A DNA stretch of 8,469 nt from Pseudomonas sp. (GCA_029239415.1 JAQZAY010000148.1:1-8469), one strand, 5' to 3'; shown: positions 1 through 7,111, numbered from the stretch's first letter. A program made the numbers and translations. Notes: a model not told the origin generated them from the letters alone.

Positions 1-1886
1 TGGAAGCGGTAGGTGCTGGACAGCTTGAACAGGTGCTCCGGGATGTCGGTGTCGAAGCGCTGGTTCACGTTCTGGGGGTTGGCGGCATCCTTGAGGGTGT
101 GCACGCGGGCATAGGTGTAGCCAGCACCGATCTGCCAGTTCTCGGTCAGCGCACCTTGCAGCTCGATGTCGACACCCTGGCTGCGAATCTCGCCGGAGGC
201 CTCGTAGCAGCTGGTCTGCGGGCAGTTCGGCACGAACACCTGGACCGCGCGGTTTTCCTGGTCGACGCGGAACACCGCCAGGCTGGCGTTCAGCGCGCCG
301 TCGAAGTACTCGCCCTTGATGCCGACCTCATAGTTCTTGCCCACGATGGGCTTGAGCGGGGTGGCGGAGGTGTTCTTCTCGGTCTGCGGGGTGAAGATGT
401 CGCTGTAGCTGACATAGGCCGAGTGATGAGCGTCCAGCTCGTAGATCAGGCCGGCATAGCGGGTGACGTTGCGGGTGACCTTGTAGTCGCCTTCGCCATC
501 GCGGTTGTCGTAGTCGTACCAGTCGAGTCGACCGCCGAGAATCAGCTTCAGGGGGTCTGCCAGGCTCAGGCGGGTGGTCATGTACACACCATCCTGGGTG
601 GTGACCTCGCGGCTGTTGCCGGTGTGCACGAAGTCCGGCTTGCCCGCGTCGAGCGGCCAGTTGGTGTCGTACGGGCTGTATTCATGGGTGGTCATGTCGT
701 AGATGCGCTTGCTGGCGCCCACCACCAGCTCATGGGTGCGCCCGAATGCCTGGAAGGGGCCACTGGCGAAGGCGTCCAAACCGGCCTGGTTTTCATCGTG
801 GGCGGACTGGTAGACGGTCCTGGCCAGCGTGTTGTCGGACCAGCGCGACTGGTAGGAGCCCGAGAACAGTGCGTTCTGTTCGGCATAGTTGGCGTTGAAC
901 TGCAGTTGCCAGTCGTTGGCCAGGCGCTGGCGCAGCTCGGCGAACACGGTGTTGATCTCCTGGTCCTTGTTTTCCCAGTCGGTACCCGGGTTGTACGAGC
1001 GCGGCAGGTCCAGGTGATGGCCGTCCTGGCCGATCATCGAGGCGCCCCAGAAGTAGTTGGTCTTGTCCTTCTGGTGAGAGAAGCCCAGCGTCAGGGTGGT
1101 GTCTTCGCTGAGGTCCGCCTCGGTGACGGCATAGAACAGGCCATGGTCTTCTTCCACGCCATCCATGAAGCTGTTGGCGTCGCGGTAGGAGGTCACCACC
1201 CGGCCGCGCAGGGTGCCGCTGTCGTTGAGCGGGCTGGAGGCATCGATCTCCCCGCGATAGTCGTCCCAGCTGCCGGCGGCACCGGTCAGAGTGACGCTTT
1301 GCTCGGCCAGCGGGCGCTTGCGCACCAGGTTGATCGCCGCCGACGGGTTGCCCGCCCCGGTCACCAGGCCGGTGGCGCCGCGCACCACTTCGACCCGGTC
1401 GAACATCGCCAGGTTGGGCTGGGCGCCGACCGTCACCCCGTTGTAGCCACTGGGGATGCCGTCGTACATGAGGTTGTCGATGTCGAAACCGCGCGCAATG
1501 TAGGACTGGCGGCCGGGTCCGTTCGAAAAGTTGAGGAACAGCCCGGGAGTGGCCCGCACCACATCGTTGATGCTGGTCATGTTCTGGTCGTCCATGCGCT
1601 GGCGGGTGATCACGGTGACGGCCTGGGGCGTTTCGCGCATGGTCAATGGCAGCTTGGTCGCGGTGGACATCGCGCCGGTGGTGTAGGACTGGCTGCCTTC
1701 GGTGGTGCTGCCCAGCTGTGTGTTGGTGATCGCGGTCGCGCCGAGTTCGATGGTGGTCGCCGTGGAGGCCTCCGGCGCCTCGCTGCTGTCATCGGCCCAG
1801 GCCGGGCTCAGGGAGGCCATGCACACGGCCATGGCCAATAGATTGCGTGACGGAGTGAAACAGCGCTGCGAAGTACGACGCGACAT
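1..1886 (-). CDS. TonB-dependent ferric-siderophore receptor, 3' end cut off by window edge
   Basis: This is an outer-membrane beta-barrel receptor that imports a ferric siderophore using TonB-ExbBD energy. It starts at ATG 1886-1884, with Shine-Dalgarno AGGAAG at 1892-1897 five bases upstream; 628 residues are visible. Residues 1-31 form a signal peptide ending SPAWA before DDSSE. A TonB-box-like stretch (TTIELGATAI) lies near residues 44-53. The plug spans about 78-192 and shows RETPQAVTVITRQ (84-96), ARGFDIDN and DRVEVVRGATGL (163-174). There is no N-terminal STN signalling domain, so it should not be a sigma/anti-sigma transducer. The barrel follows, including an external-loop Cys pair (NCPQTSC) and the family motif GKNYEVGIKGEYFDG. 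The last strands and terminal aromatic residue lie outside the window. Overall it resembles FhuE/FpvB-type hydroxamate or pyoverdine receptors; the substrate cannot be read from sequence. A Fur box upstream predicts iron repression. Confidence 0.93.
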   Translation of the reverse strand, partial: MSRRTSQRCFTPSRNLLAMAVCMASLSPAWADDSSEAPEASTATTIELGATAITNTQLGSTTEGSQSYTTGAMSTATKLPLTMRETPQAVTVITRQRMDDQNMTSINDVVRATPGLFLNFSNGPGRQSYIARGFDIDNLMYDGIPSGYNGVTVGAQPNLAMFDRVEVVRGATGLVTGAGNPSAAINLVRKRPLAEQSVTLTGAAGSWDDYRGEIDASSPLNDSGTLRGRVVTSYRDANSFMDGVEEDHGLFYAVTEADLSEDTTLTLGFSHQKDKTNYFWGASMIGQDGHHLDLPRSYNPGTDWENKDQEINTVFAELRQRLANDWQLQFNANYAEQNALFSGSYQSRWSDNTLARTVYQSAHDENQAGLDAFASGPFQAFGRTHELVVGASKRIYDMTTHEYSPYDTNWPLDAGKPDFVHTGNSREVTTQDGVYMTTRLSLADPLKLILGGRLDWYDYDNRDGEGDYKVTRNVTRYAGLIYELDAHHSAYVSYSDIFTPQTEKNTSATPLKPIVGKNYEVGIKGEYFDGALNASLAVFRVDQENRAVQVFVPNCPQTSCYEASGEIRSQGVDIELQGALTENWQIGAGYTYARVHTLKDAANPQNVNQRFDTDIPEHLFKLSSTYRF

Positions 1887-1912
1887 GGAGGCTTCCTGAC
1901 TCGATGATGATA

Positions 1913-1941
1913 AAAATAACGATGTTGAGAATCGTTAGCAA
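1913..1941 (-). promoter_or_regulatory. Predicted promoter of the Fur-regulated receptor
   Basis: Read on the minus strand, a -35 element TTGCTA (1936-1941) is separated by 17 bases from a -10 element TATTTT (1913-1918). Each matches four of six sigma-70 consensus bases. The predicted transcript would start near 1906, giving a leader of about 20 nt before ATG 1886. Supporting this choice, the Fur box fills most of the spacer and part of the -35, the usual arrangement for iron-repressed promoters. The elements are individually weak and were placed by eye. Confidence 0.5.
1926..1940 (-). promoter_or_regulatory. Fur box
   Basis: On the minus strand TGCTAACGATTCTCA matches the 7-1-7 Fur consensus TGATAATnATTATCA at 11 of 14 defined positions and retains dyad symmetry. 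It lies 40 bases upstream of the receptor start and inside the predicted promoter, so Fe(II)-Fur would block RNA polymerase when iron is plentiful. AT-rich Fur-like sequence continues on both sides (about 1904-1950), so more than one Fur dimer may bind. Confidence 0.8.
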
Positions 1942-2003
1942 TCATTGTGTCAGGGTCTGTCAGATCGACAAAGCGTCTTGCGCACAAAAGTTTCGCAGTC
2001 CCC

Positions 2004-2822
2004 TCAGTGGCTCTTCGCCACGCCAGGCACATCCATCTCGATCCTGCGCCAGAACGCCTCGGCAAGGCTGTACACCGCAAAGGCGATCAACCCCAGGGCC
2101 ATCATCATCAGCATCACGCCCCCGAAGGGCATGTTCTGCAACGCATTGAGCGCGTCCTTCATGCCCGGCGGATGCATGGCCTGGTAGCGTGAGCCACTGG
2201 CCACCAGCAACAGGCCCATCTCGATAAAGACGACACCCCGCGCGATCAGCCCGAAGCGCGACACCGGCCTTACATACCTCATGACGTCTTCGTCAGCCTC
2301 GAAATACCGCTCGAAGCTGGCCTTCCAGCCCTTGATCAGATGGGCAACGCCCACGCCCAGCGGCACAAGCGCGACAAGATAGACGACAAGATTCGAGTGT
2401 TGCCAGGACAGCAGGTGCGCCAGGAGGTCCTGGGTTTGTCCACCGCCTGAATCGCCCGAGCGACGCAGGCCGCTGACCAGCAGGCCCAGTGCGAAAAAGG
2501 CCAGGGCGCCGTTGAACAGCCCGCCCGCCAACAGCCCCGCGCGAATCACCAGCCCCTTGAACTCCCTGCCATGATCATCGACGTCACGTATCGCCTGCAG
2601 CACACGCCAGGCGGCGAACGCGAGCAGCCCGATCACCACCAGCCCGACCAGCACATGGCCAAACGGCTGGCTCAACAACGCCACCAGGCTGCTGTGGCTG
2701 TCCTTCGGTCTGGAGGAGTCTCGTGCGGCGAGCAAGGCAAAGATGCCGATGATCAGGTAGATAACGCCTCGTGCCGCGTAACCACTGCGGGCGAGGACGA
2801 CAAGGCTGTGATGCGCAGACAT
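2004..2822 (-). CDS. DUF1206 family six-helix membrane protein
   Basis: This is a 272-aa inner-membrane protein of unknown function. Six hydrophobic helices lie at about 17-33, 54-78, 93-118, 144-163, 190-210 and 234-256. They fall into three helix-pair repeats, the arrangement of the DUF1206 family. Each repeat opens with a related motif: ARSGYAARGVIYLIIG (11-26), VIRAGLLAGGLFNGA (92-106) and VSRFGLIARGVVFIEMG (187-203). The odd-numbered helices are preceded by arginines. The start at ATG 2822 was chosen because GGAG (2830-2833) sits seven bases upstream and the protein then begins right at the first repeat. An in-frame ATG at 2894 would add an uncharacteristic 24-residue polar extension. 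The gene follows the DUF2388 gene but is separated from it by a hairpin and about 175 bases, so it probably has its own promoter, though I found no convincing one. Transport or stress roles would be guesses. Confidence 0.9.
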   Translation of the reverse strand: MSAHHSLVVLARSGYAARGVIYLIIGIFALLAARDSSRPKDSHSSLVALLSQPFGHVLVGLVVIGLLAFAAWRVLQAIRDVDDHGREFKGLVIRAGLLAGGLFNGALAFFALGLLVSGLRRSGDSGGGQTQDLLAHLLSWQHSNLVVYLVALVPLGVGVAHLIKGWKASFERYFEADEDVMRYVRPVSRFGLIARGVVFIEMGLLLVASGSRYQAMHPPGMKDALNALQNMPFGGVMLMMMALGLIAFAVYSLAEAFWRRIEMDVPGVAKSH

Positions 2823-2961
2823 GAACGGGCTCCGGGAAATGATAGAGAGCAGACCCGCATCCGTGTCACGGGGTTCGACTCGATACCCTTTCATCGTCCT
2901 CAGGTGCTGGCTTGCGTGGGAGGAGTCAACGGGGGCGTGGCTTCGATCAAGCAAAACGTCA
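2823..2961. other. Intergenic region before the DUF1206 gene
   Basis: This stretch is the leader of the DUF1206 gene on the minus strand. Apart from its Shine-Dalgarno GGAG (2830-2833), I find no well-formed promoter. A TTGACT that could serve as a -35 on the minus strand (around 2925) has no acceptable -10 at normal spacing. No known operator was recognised. Confidence 0.4.
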
Positions 2962-2986
2962 GGCGGCCCACCCGGGATAGGCCGCC
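2962..2986 (-). terminator. Possible intrinsic terminator after the DUF2388 gene
   Basis: A perfect 7-bp GC-only inverted repeat, GGCGGCC (2962-2968) and GGCCGCC (2980-2986), encloses an 11-base loop. It starts 11 bases past the TAA stop of the DUF2388 gene. On the minus strand the stem is followed by TGACGTTTTGC, so the U-run is short and offset by four bases. That makes this a moderate rather than ideal Rho-independent terminator. It would separate the DUF2388 transcript from the DUF1206 gene. Confidence 0.6.
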
Positions 2987-2997
2987 GCATTCGTCCT

Positions 2998-3315
2998 TTA
3001 GCGTCCAGCCATTCTCTCGTCCTTGGCAAGAATCGCCTTGGCCAGTTCTTCATCGTTGGCCTGCAGGCCAGGGTTGTCATGCCGCACCTGCTGCAGCACG
3101 GACTCCACGTAGGCCCCGCGGATCGCGCCACCACTGGCGACGAAGCTCGAAAGGTCATCGTGAGCGGGCATGACCATCTTGTCGTCTTTGAAGGTCGAGT
3201 ACAGCGACGCCGAGACACCGGCCGAGGTGGCGACGTCCTTGGCGCGGACATCGGCGAGCGCCGACCCCACGGGTACACATAACAGCAAGGCGGAAACAAG
3301 CAGTTTATGGCGCAT
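2998..3315 (-). CDS. DUF2388 (TIGR02448-like) small exported protein
   Basis: This 105-aa protein belongs to a Pseudomonas-enriched family of small exported proteins of unknown function. The start at ATG 3315 is supported by a strong Shine-Dalgarno GGAGGA (3323-3328) seven bases upstream. Starting upstream, at 3381, would add 22 residues that do not fit an exported protein. Residues 1-21 form a signal peptide (MRHKLLVSALLLCVPVGSALA) with an ALA cleavage site before D22. The mature part (84 aa) carries the family's core: DDKMVMPAHDDLSSFVAS (about 45-62), then GGAIRGAYVESVLQQVR, with a polar helix-rich end. It lacks cysteines and transmembrane segments after the signal, so it should be soluble in the periplasm. 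Members are often found as paralogues, but only one copy is visible here. It lies downstream of uvrA2 by 115 bases with two inverted repeats between them. Confidence 0.88.
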   Translation of the reverse strand: MRHKLLVSALLLCVPVGSALADVRAKDVATSAGVSASLYSTFKDDKMVMPAHDDLSSFVASGGAIRGAYVESVLQQVRHDNPGLQANDEELAKAILAKDERMAGR

Positions 3316-3343
3316 CGAGGCGTCCTCCAAAAACGTGAAGCCC

Positions 3344-3367
3344 AAAGGTTTTACTACACACACCTTT
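3344..3367. repeat. Inverted repeat upstream of the DUF2388 gene
   Basis: AAAGGT (3344-3349) and ACCTTT (3362-3367) form a perfect 6-bp dyad around a 12-base AC-rich spacer. It lies 29 bases before the DUF2388 start codon, where a promoter or 5' leader is expected. The arrangement suits a dimeric repressor site or a leader hairpin. Arms this short also arise by chance, and I do not recognise it as the site of a known regulator. Confidence 0.35.
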
Positions 3368-3378
3368 ATGATCTGCCC

Positions 3379-3404
3379 CACGCTGGAGGAGTTCCTTCAG
3401 CGTG
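3379..3404 (-). terminator. Hairpin downstream of uvrA2, possible weak terminator
   Basis: Arms CACGCTG (3379-3385) and CAGCGTG (3398-3404) pair perfectly. Beyond one mismatch the intervening bases can extend the stem by AGGA/TCCT. The hairpin begins 26 bases past the uvrA2 stop codon (3431-3433), where a terminator is expected. On the minus strand no U-run follows (the next bases are GGGGCAG), so it is not a classical Rho-independent terminator. It may instead protect the mRNA 3' end or cause only partial termination. Confidence 0.45.
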
Positions 3405-3430
3405 AATGGCTGGTCATCGAAGAGCGCTCG

Positions 3431-6076
3431 CTACAGCGCCCTGGCCAGGAACGGCGCTGTGCGACTCTTCTCACAGGCGGCCACCGTGGCCGGTGTACCG
3501 CTGGCCACGACCGTCCCGCCAGCGGTACCGGCGCCAGGGCCTATGTCGATCACCCAGTCGCTCTGCGCCACCACGCGCATGTCATGCTCGACCACCACCA
3601 CCGTATGCCCGCCGTCCACCAGCCGGTTCAGCTGTGCCAGCAGGCGGTCGATATCCTGCGGGTGCAGGCCGTTGGTGGGCTCGTCCAGTACGTAGAGGGT
3701 CGCGCCGCGGGCCATGCGCTGCAGTTCGGTGGCCAGCTTGATGCGCTGCGCCTCGCCGCCGGACAGCTCGGTGGCGGGCTGCCCTAGACGCAGGTAACCC
3801 AGGCCGATGTCCACCAGCACCTGCAATGCACACCGCACGGGCGGCTGTTCGGCAAACACGTCGAGCGCCTGGTCCACGGTCAGTTGCAGGATGTCGGCGA
3901 TGCTCCGGCCCTCCCAGGTCACCGCCAGCGTCTGCGGGTTGTAGCGCGCGCCATGGCACGTGGGACAGGGGGCGTACACGCTGGGCATGAACAGCAGCTC
4001 GACACTGACAAAGCCTTCGCCTTCGCAGGTCTCGCAGCGGCCCTTGGCGACGTTGAACGAGAACCGCCCGGCGTCGAAGCCCTCGGCCCGAGCCTGCTCG
4101 GTGGCGGCGAACAGCTTGCGCACGTGGTCGAACAGCCCGGTGTAGGTGGCAAGGTTAGAGCGCGGCGTGCGGCCGATGGGCTTCTGGTCGACCTGCACCA
4201 GGCGCTGGATCGCATCCATCCCGGCGGTGATGCGCCCGCCGCTGGTCTGCACGGGCTCGTCCTCGAGGCTCTGCTCATCGCTCTCGGCCGCCGGGCGGGC
4301 CTGGCCCAGGTGCGTGCCGACCAGGTCGAGCAGGGCCTGGCTGACCAGGCTGGACTTGCCCGATCCGGAGATGCCGGTCACGGCGGTGAAACAACCCAGT
4401 GGAAACTCGGCGCTCAGGTCATCCAGGTTGTTGCGGGTGATGCCTTCCAGGCGCAGCCAGCCGCGTGGCGGCCTGGGCGTGTGCGGGGCGTGCGACTGTT
4501 CGGCGAACAGGTAGGCGCGGGTGCGCGATGCCGACACCTGCTCCAGGCCCGTTGGTGGGCCGCTGTACAGCACCTGGCCACCGTGCTCGCCCGCCGCCGG
4601 CCCGACATCCACCAGCCAGTCGGCACGGCGCATGGTGTCCAGATCGTGCTCGACCACGAACACCGAGTTGCCTGACGCCTTGAGTGTCTGCAGCGCTTCG
4701 AACAGGGCTTCGCTGTCGGCCGGATGCAAGCCTGCCGAGGGCTCGTCGAGCACATAGATCACCCCGAACAGCTGCGAGTTGAGCTGGGTGGCCAGGCGCA
4801 GGCGTTGCAGCTCGCCCGAGGACAGTGTCGGGGTGCTGCGCTCGAGCGACAGGTAGCCCAGGCCGAGGTCGATCAGCGGTGCGATCCGTACCAGCAGCTC
4901 GTTGGCGATGCGCTGGGCGGCCAGGCGCTTTTCCAGCGAGAGATTGTGCGTATGGCGCACGTCCGGGCCACCGCTGTGCGGGTTCTCGCCCTTGGCGGCG
5001 CGCTGCTCGCGGGCTGCCCGGGTCTGCTCGTGGGTCAGCACCAGGCCCGGCTCCTCGGCCTGCTGCAGGTAGTCGGGCGCGGCGACGGCCTTGAGCACGT
5101 CGGCCAGCTCCAGCAGGCTTTTCTGCGACAGTTCGGCGATGTCCAGGCCCGCGAACGTCACGCTCAACGCCTCGCGCTTGAGGCGCTTGCCGTCGCACAG
5201 CGGGCATGGGCTCGGGCGCATGTACTGGGCCACGCGCTTGCGCATCTGCGCGCTCTGCGAATTCATGAAGGTGTGCATCACGTAGCGCTTGGCGCCGCTG
5301 AAGGTGCCCTGGTAGCTGGGCTCGAGCTTGCGCTTGAGGGCGGCGCGGGTCTGCGCCGGCGTCAGGCCTGCATATACCGGCACCGTGGGTGTCTCCTCGG
5401 TGAACAGGATCCAGTCGCGCGCGGCCTGCGGCAGGTCGCGCCAGGGCACGTCGACGTCATGGCCCAGCGTCACCAGGATGTCGCGCAGGTTCTGCCCGCC
5501 CCAGGCCATGGGCCAGGCGGCGATGGCGCGCTCGCGGATGGTCAGCGACGGGTCGGGCACCATCGACGCTTCGCTGATCTCGTACACCCGGCCCAGGCCA
5601 TGGCACTCCGGGCAGGCGCCCTGGGGGGTATTGGGCGAGAAATCCTCGGCATACAGCATGGGCTGCTCGGCCGGGTAGCTGCCGGCGCGCGAGTAGAGCA
5701 TGCGGATCGAACTCGACAAGGTCGTCACGCTGCCCACCGAAGAGCGCGCGCTGGGCGTGCCGCGCTGCTGCTGCAAGGCCACCGCCGGCGGCAGGCCTTC
5801 GATGGCGTCCACGTCCGGCACGCCCACCTGGTCGATCAGCCGTCGCGCGTAGGGCGCCACGGACTCGAAGTAACGACGCTGGGCCTCGGCGTAGATCGTG
5901 GAAAACGCCAGCGACGACTTGCCCGAGCCCGACACCCCGGTGAATACCACCAGCGCATCGCGCGGGATATCCACGTCGACATCGCGCAGGTTGTGCTCGC
6001 GGGCGCCCCGCACCCGGACGTAGCCGGTGCCTTCGGGCAGAGCAGGGGAGAAGGCGTTACCAGGGCGAGGGGGCAT
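3431..6076 (-). CDS. uvrA2: UvrA2, class II excinuclease ABC ATPase lacking the UvrB-binding domain
   Basis: This 881-aa DNA-binding protein has two ABC ATPase domains. NBD1 carries Walker [10 protein letters not shown] (47-55), signature [12 protein letters not shown] (418-429), Walker [15 protein letters not shown] (439-452) and switch EHD (475-477). NBD2 carries Walker [10 protein letters not shown] (568-576), signature LSGGEAQR (771-778), Walker [14 protein letters not shown] (794-806) and EHD (830-832). C681/C684 and C704/C707 form the typical C-terminal zinc module; CxxC pairs also occur at 155/158 and 291/294. After [12 protein letters not shown] the chain passes almost directly to [15 protein letters not shown]. 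The roughly 120-residue UvrB-binding domain and the first CxxC of that region, both present in E. coli UvrA (about 940 aa), are therefore missing. This is the hallmark of UvrA2/DrrC-type proteins, linked in other bacteria to tolerance of DNA damage or intercalating drugs. I prefer ATG 6076 because AAGGAA precedes it. A GTG at 6148 has no Shine-Dalgarno. Confidence 0.95.
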   Translation of the reverse strand: MPPRPGNAFSPALPEGTGYVRVRGAREHNLRDVDVDIPRDALVVFTGVSGSGKSSLAFSTIYAEAQRRYFESVAPYARRLIDQVGVPDVDAIEGLPPAVALQQQRGTPSARSSVGSVTTLSSSIRMLYSRAGSYPAEQPMLYAEDFSPNTPQGACPECHGLGRVYEISEASMVPDPSLTIRERAIAAWPMAWGGQNLRDILVTLGHDVDVPWRDLPQAARDWILFTEETPTVPVYAGLTPAQTRAALKRKLEPSYQGTFSGAKRYVMHTFMNSQSAQMRKRVAQYMRPSPCPLCDGKRLKREALSVTFAGLDIAELSQKSLLELADVLKAVAAPDYLQQAEEPGLVLTHEQTRAAREQRAAKGENPHSGGPDVRHTHNLSLEKRLAAQRIANELLVRIAPLIDLGLGYLSLERSTPTLSSGELQRLRLATQLNSQLFGVIYVLDEPSAGLHPADSEALFEALQTLKASGNSVFVVEHDLDTMRRADWLVDVGPAAGEHGGQVLYSGPPTGLEQVSASRTRAYLFAEQSHAPHTPRPPRGWLRLEGITRNNLDDLSAEFPLGCFTAVTGISGSGKSSLVSQALLDLVGTHLGQARPAAESDEQSLEDEPVQTSGGRITAGMDAIQRLVQVDQKPIGRTPRSNLATYTGLFDHVRKLFAATEQARAEGFDAGRFSFNVAKGRCETCEGEGFVSVELLFMPSVYAPCPTCHGARYNPQTLAVTWEGRSIADILQLTVDQALDVFAEQPPVRCALQVLVDIGLGYLRLGQPATELSGGEAQRIKLATELQRMARGATLYVLDEPTNGLHPQDIDRLLAQLNRLVDGGHTVVVVEHDMRVVAQSDWVIDIGPGAGTAGGTVVASGTPATVAACEKSRTAPFLARAL

Positions 6077-6083
6077 CGGGGAG

Positions 6084-6089
6084 TTCCTT
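6084..6089 (-). promoter_or_regulatory. Ribosome-binding site that sets the uvrA2 start
   Basis: AAGGAA on the minus strand lies seven bases before ATG 6076. The longer in-frame reading from GTG 6148 has only pyrimidine-rich sequence upstream, and its 24 extra residues (rich in Pro, Arg and Ser) are not part of UvrA proteins. The shorter start is therefore favoured. Confidence 0.7.
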
Positions 6090-6131
6090 GTCGAGTGTGC
6101 GCCTGCGTCGGCGTTCGGTAGGCTTGGCAAA

Positions 6132-6149
6132 CGTGCCCGAGACGGCACG
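6132..6149 (-). repeat. Hairpin in the uvrA2 leader region
   Basis: CGTGCC (6132-6137) and GGCACG (6144-6149) form a perfect 6-bp GC-rich stem with a six-base loop, 55 bases upstream of the uvrA2 start. On the minus strand TTTG follows the stem, too short a U-run for a strong terminator. It could end readthrough from the esterase gene, act as a leader structure, or be a protein-binding dyad. Its position relative to the promoter is unknown because no clear -35/-10 pair could be assigned in this gap. Confidence 0.4.
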
Positions 6150-6259
6150 CTATCGAGAAGGTAGACAGTGCCGCGCGCGAGCAGGTTTTATCGCATCGAC
6201 CAAATGAATCAGGAAGGGATCATGATGAACGATCAATCACCCCATCCCATTGCAGGCGC
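6150..6259. other. Intergenic region between the esterase gene and uvrA2
   Basis: These 110 bases follow the esterase stop. I see no strong terminator: the only candidates are GGGAT/ATCCC-type short pairings around 6215-6250 without a U-run. I see no LexA-type CTG-N10-CAG box and no Fur box. A GATAAA on the minus strand near 6190 could be a -10 but lacks a good -35. Whether uvrA2 has its own promoter here or is read from the receptor-esterase unit remains open. Confidence 0.4.
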
Positions 6260-7099
6260 TCAATAACGCCGGGTACTGATCAGCTCGTCGAGCACCCGGG
6301 TGGGCACCCGGAACGGCACCGACATATGGTCCTCGCCCGGTTCGACCGAAAAGTCGCTGCGCAGTCCGTACTGCGAAAGATCCTGCAGCCGCAACTGCAA
6401 CGCACGGGCATCCTGGATCGCCTGGGCCAGGTCGCGCTCGCCCATCAACAAGGTCAGGCTGCTGTGGGTCAGGTCGATCTGCCCGGCGTGCGCGCGCTGG
6501 GTAAAGGCACGCTCCGGTTCGAGCAGGTAGCGATCACGCCACCAAAGACTCGGGCTCACCGCCACCACATGCTGGAACAGCGCGGGCCGGGTGAACAGCG
6601 TGTAGACCCCGAACATGCCACCGAACGAATGCCCGACCAGGCTGCGCTGGTCCTGGTCGACCTTGAAGCGCTCGGACACCTTGGGCATCAGGGTATGTTC
6701 GATGAATGCCAGGAACAGGTCCTGGCCACCCTGGGGCGGCTTGTTGCGCGCCTCGGGCGCTGGCGGCGACAGGTCGAAGGCCCGGCGCGTGAAGTCCAGC
6801 GGTGTGTCGCTCGGGTAGCCGATCGCTACCAGGATCGAGCCGCGCAACCGGGCCTGCGCGCGCTTGGCGGCATGGAAGGCAGGGAAGTAGGCGTTGCCAT
6901 CGAGCAGGTAGATGACCGGGTAGCCGCCTGTATAGGGCACGTCGCCTTCCGGCAGGCTGACCATGATGCGGTACTCGCGACCTTCAGCGCTTTTCATCAT
7001 CCATTGCTCGGTACCGTCCAGCGTCACGGGGTCGGCGTGGGCAATCGAAAACGCGCCCAGCAGCAGGGCGACCAGGCCTGACAACAGGCTTCGAATCAT
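6260..7099 (-). CDS. Secreted alpha/beta-hydrolase esterase, siderophore esterase type (IroE/PfeE/Fes-like)
   Basis: This 279-aa hydrolase of the putative esterase family (PF00756-like) probably cleaves ester bonds of a siderophore in the periplasm. A signal peptide covers residues 1-22 (MIRSLLSGLVALLLGAFSIAHA, cut before D23). The strand YPVIYLLDGNAYF (60-72) is typical of the family. The nucleophile elbow is GHSFGG with S158. VAVSPSLWW (179-187) is the motif shared with Fes/IroE-type enzymes. LLMGERD (217-223) supplies a candidate acid (D223) and GEDHMS (255-260) the catalytic H258. IroE is reported to use a Ser-His dyad, so the role of D223 is uncertain. The start is ATG 7099, with AGGAGG six bases upstream; a GTG at 7114 would push the signal peptide inward. 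The upstream neighbour is a FhuA-like receptor whose stop overlaps this Shine-Dalgarno. In P. aeruginosa, PfeE is likewise a periplasmic esterase encoded beside the enterobactin receptor gene pfeA. The substrate here is not determinable. Confidence 0.88.
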   Translation of the reverse strand: MIRSLLSGLVALLLGAFSIAHADPVTLDGTEQWMMKSAEGREYRIMVSLPEGDVPYTGGYPVIYLLDGNAYFPAFHAAKRAQARLRGSILVAIGYPSDTPLDFTRRAFDLSPPAPEARNKPPQGGQDLFLAFIEHTLMPKVSERFKVDQDQRSLVGHSFGGMFGVYTLFTRPALFQHVVAVSPSLWWRDRYLLEPERAFTQRAHAGQIDLTHSSLTLLMGERDLAQAIQDARALQLRLQDLSQYGLRSDFSVEPGEDHMSVPFRVPTRVLDELISTRRY

Positions 7100-7105
7100 G
7101 TCCTG

Positions 7106-7111
7106 CCTCCT
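7106..7111 (-). promoter_or_regulatory. Esterase ribosome-binding site overlapping the receptor stop codon
   Basis: The minus strand reads TGAGGAGGCAGGACATG. The A of the receptor's TGA stop (7111-7113) is the first base of AGGAGG, and six bases separate it from the esterase ATG at 7099. Ribosomes ending on the receptor message are thus positioned to reinitiate on the esterase, which implies coupled translation from one mRNA. Confidence 0.75.

Noticed and set aside
33..1841. A 602-codon open frame on the plus strand opposite the left-hand receptor gene
   Set aside because: Its translation is rich in Val, Gly, Ala, His and Arg with no domain pattern, while the minus strand encodes a complete receptor plug and barrel. 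Long antisense frames are expected in GC-rich genes with biased third positions.
1904..2192. Small plus-strand open frames of about 80 codons over the Fur-box region
   Set aside because: They overlap each other in different frames, run antisense into the DUF1206 gene, and show no convincing ribosome-binding site or recognisable product.
2823..3299. Upstream extension of the DUF1206 reading frame to 3299
   Set aside because: The extension overlaps the DUF2388 gene in another frame, runs through the terminator-like hairpin and gives a Pro/Arg/Ser-rich sequence. The start at 2822 has a good Shine-Dalgarno and fits the family.
4724..6121. A 465-codon open frame on the plus strand opposite uvrA2
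   Set aside because: It has low-complexity composition, no recognisable motif and no good ribosome-binding site. It mirrors the codon structure of uvrA2.
6077..6148. GTG start at 6148 for uvrA2
   Set aside because: No Shine-Dalgarno precedes it, it lies inside a hairpin, and the added residues are not conserved UvrA sequence.
6077..6259. LexA/SOS box upstream of uvrA2
   Set aside because: Each CTG on the minus strand was checked for CAG ten bases later and none fits.
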